Shown: positions 9,567-11,587 of the stretch, in pieces
How the letters are laid out: each line of letters opens with the position of its first letter
Position numbering within the stretch: position 1 is the first letter of the stretch
NCBI GenBank assembly: GCA_022592435.1
Contig: JABYQS010000893.1
Location: forward strand, 1 to 11,587
Source: Cerioporus squamosus
Taxonomy: Eukaryota; Basidiomycota; Agaricomycetes; Polyporales; Polyporaceae
DNA: 11,587 bases
Direction: 5' to 3'
The notes under the pieces: model-generated
What the model saw: only the letters and a program-made list of their open reading frames with translations
Told to the model about the DNA's origin: nothing
Database searches by the model: none
Made by a program: the position numbers and the translations under genes

Positions 9567-9588
9567 CCCATGGCGAGTGCGCCATGGG
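9567..9588. repeat. 9-bp perfect inverted repeat with 4-nt loop
   Basis: CCCATGGCG, then AGTG, then CGCCATGGG: the two arms are exact reverse complements. A smaller inverted repeat (GTTGC...GCAAC, 9550-9566) abuts it. It lies about 620 bp upstream of the regulator ATG and about 490 bp past the hexokinase stop codon. It could be a dimer-binding site or a structured 3' element; neither is shown. Confidence 0.45.
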
Positions 9589-10075
9589 CAGGCTTGCGGC
9601 TTGTTTACGGAGGAAGTGATCCAGCTGGTGATTAGGTTGTCCATCGAGACGCATGCACGTACCACGGCCTCCTCGGACCAATATTCGAGCACTGTGTCTC
9701 TACTCTGCGGTCACGTCTGGAGTTCAGACCAAGGTACGTCACGCAGAGTACGGAATCGAACGCCACGAGCCTTTGGAGTCATCACTGCCAACAAACGATG
9801 GTGCTACATAAGCCTGTGGAGATCGTGTTCCGAGGATACCCATACACACACTCATCTACGTATACCTATCGAGGGAAGTCTACAGCAGCTATGGAAACTA
9901 AGCGGCAGGTCTCGTCGCCACACGAAAGGAAAGTGAGTTCGGGAATAATTACGATAAGAATCGGGGACAGCGCAGACAAAGGGAGTCAGTACAAGTACGA
10001 TACAGCTAGGATACATGCCGGATGGTGTCATCTTCTGATACCTATACACTTCTTTTGCTTCCGTCCGTTGAGCAT

Positions 10076-11587
10076 CTAATGTCCTTGCTTGGTAGCCTGG
10101 AGAGCGCAGAGCGCGGCTGAAGGAACGTCACAGTCAAGTCAGAACCGGCAAGAATGATGCAGACGCCGCAACGTACCTCCGACACCACTGCCGTCCTTTG
10201 CGAGACCAATCTCCACCTTCTTCTCGACCTCTTCACCAACAAGCTCGCGGAGCGAGTCCCGTAGACGTGCGTTGAAGTTCGGGTAGTGCTGGATGAGACT
10301 GAACCCACGCGACTCAGCACCACGCCACAACAACGATCACAGGGGATACGCACCTCCCGTCGACACCGACGCAGATCTTCTCCTCATCTGTGGAGAAGCC
10401 ACCGCCGAGCTTCGCACGTTCTGTCTGCACGAGCACAGCCGCAACCGCGCAACTGCTCAATCGTGCGGCGCGGTTGGCGACGAGCGACGCCGCCCAGCGC
10501 ACGATAGCCGCATCGCGCAGCGAGACATCCGCGGACTCCAGCGCCAGACGCTGTACGAGAATGCCCTGGATGCGTTCCAGGCGTGCCTTGTCATCTGGTG
10601 AAAGCGTGTCGACGTCCGTGAAGTGCACCAACTGCCAATCAGGCACGGAGGATGGCTGAGACTCTGTCGCTGTGACACCGTTCGCCTTCGACTTAGCACT
10701 GTCGACGTCCGTAACCGGGACAATCGGGACTCGGCCTGTTTTCCCATGCGTCCTCCACCTCGGACATCACGGCAGTGTCGAGACCATAATGGGTGTTGAG
10801 TGGCCGGCTTGACCTGCCGTTGAACAATAGCGGTTTTGGCGCCGCATCTACAAGAGACAGAAGAATATTGCGAGGATCTCTCCGAGGTACATGCCGGAGA
10901 TGAACTCTCAACAGGCTTGCAGGACGGGGGTTGATTGACTGACGGTCGAGCTTGTTGTCGTAAGGTGTCGTAGGGAGAACGGTCCGCTGCAGAGATTTTC
11001 ACGTGAATGGCGTATCCCGACCCCAGCAAAACTAGCTTACCGTGTTATTGAATGCACCCCATTCTGTGTTAACGACCATGTAACCGCCCTTCTGCCGAGC
11101 TGGTGAGTCGCCTAGCTTCTTGATGTTTTCCACACGTTCCACATAGGCACCGTTGGTACCCGTACCGAAGATACTGCCTGTGGGCGTTTCAGCACTCCGA
11201 TCAGCGACTGTGACACAGCTATGCGTTGGAGGACTTACCGAGGATACAGCTCCCTCCGGTGTATGCGCGGGAAAGCAACGCTCCCACGGTCTGCAGATAT
11301 GAGCATGTGCAAATACCACAGCTGGAACAGACTCACATCGTTTACCAAGGCCACACATTTACGTGTAGATGCTTCCGGTCGAAGGCATCCTGCAGCAACT
11401 TCACCACGTCGTTGCCGATGGCGTTCTTCGCAGCGAAGCCCTTCGTCCAAGTTAGGATCTTCCCTTGGTTGAGTGCAGTTTGTTCGACGGGGAAGCTGAA
11501 TGTCAGACCGAGCGGAACCGCAGGATCCTCCGAAAGCGATGGTGAGGCGAAGGATTGGGTTGTTCGGACGAAGGACTCGAAGGAACA
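10076..11587 (-). pseudogene. Hexokinase, 5'-truncated by the window and frameshifted
   Basis: Exons as I read them: 11587-11337, 11290-11239, 11177-11041, 10986-10354, 10298-10177 and 10116-10076 (TAG). Introns are 46-61 nt with good GT-AG ends. Hexokinase motifs are clear: VPLGLTFSFPVEQ and ILTWTKGF (glucose-binding lobe), VALVND then TVGALL (catalytic Asp), GSIFGTGTNGAYVE (ATP phosphate loop), NTEWGAF (sugar-binding Glu), TRTVLPTTPYD, SLRDAAIVRWA and GLAKDGSGVGAAL (adenosine site). The enzyme family phosphorylates glucose at the entry to glycolysis. The frame is broken at about 11354 (1-nt loss before VALVND), about 10920 and 10871 (a compensating pair around FISGMYLGE), and about 10743 (after SEVEDAW). 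An unusual stretch of about 35 residues (TGRVPIVPVTDVDSAKSKAN...) sits before the helical segment. Either a decayed paralogue or a functional gene with sequence errors; decay seems likelier. Confidence 0.8.

Larger units (their letters stand above)
8950..10075. other. Regulator promoter/5' leader and hexokinase 3' flank
   Basis: This stretch of about 1.1 kb separates the regulator start codon from the hexokinase stop codon. No gene is supported. Open frames here lack motifs and are Arg/Ser/Pro-rich compositional frames. The part nearest the regulator is pyrimidine/purine-skewed and probably holds its 5' leader. It contains a CCATATATGG element (9305-9314) and a 9-bp hairpin-forming repeat (9567-9588). 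A short CA run sits near 9843-9852. Confidence 0.5.

Noticed and set aside
9190..9681. 163-codon open frame on the minus strand upstream of the regulator
   Set aside because: It has no conserved motif, no homology that I recognise and no counterpart structure. It more likely covers promoter and leader sequence.
9735..9785. tRNA-like pieces on the minus strand: GACTCCAAA (a Trp-like anticodon loop) and GTTCGATTCC (B-box-like)
   Set aside because: The anticodon stem (GATGA against GGCTC) and the T stem do not pair, the A box is imperfect, and no acceptor stem closes the structure. I treat it as chance similarity.
9840..9855. Short CA-repeat run
   Set aside because: It is only a few units long, too short to call a microsatellite of interest.

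Overview
The window looks like nuclear DNA from a filamentous fungus, most likely an Agaricomycete-type basidiomycete. Coding sequence is GC-rich and broken by many short introns (about 46-141 nt, GT-AG, with CTNAY-like branch points). The two best genes are a fungal STI1 co-chaperone and a Zn2Cys6 regulator. The species assignment is inference; no marker gene is present.

Layout. 1-412 (+): 3' end of a CMP/dCMP-type (TadA-like) zinc deaminase. 535-885 (-): a decayed fragment of the same Zn2Cys6 regulator family as the intact gene further right. 965-1645 and 2289-2970 (-): two tandem, diverged and broken copies of one unrecognised three-exon gene. 3240-5222 (-): intact five-exon STI1 (Hsp70/Hsp90 organising protein, 584 aa), with a perfect four-unit heat-shock element 141 bp upstream of its ATG. 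5851-8949 (-): intact five-exon Zn2Cys6 transcription factor (919 aa). 10076-11587 (-): 3' two thirds of a hexokinase gene with conserved splice sites and motifs but about four frameshifts. Its 5' end lies beyond the window.

Everything except the deaminase lies on the minus strand, but nothing suggests an operon or a metabolic cluster. STI1 is a housekeeping and stress chaperone gene. The regulator has no visible target gene nearby. The main theme is mixed intact and decayed genes: four broken units (regulator fragment, two unknown copies, hexokinase) flank two genes whose frames are clean over about 4.5 kb of coding sequence. That contrast argues for real decay rather than poor sequence, although some indels lie near short homopolymers. 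I did not find a clearly new multi-gene system. The points most worth a second look are the tandem unknown gene pair, the regulator-derived fragment, the in-frame intron inside the zinc cluster, the heat-shock element, and the Asn-to-Ala change in the STI1 TPR2A clamp.
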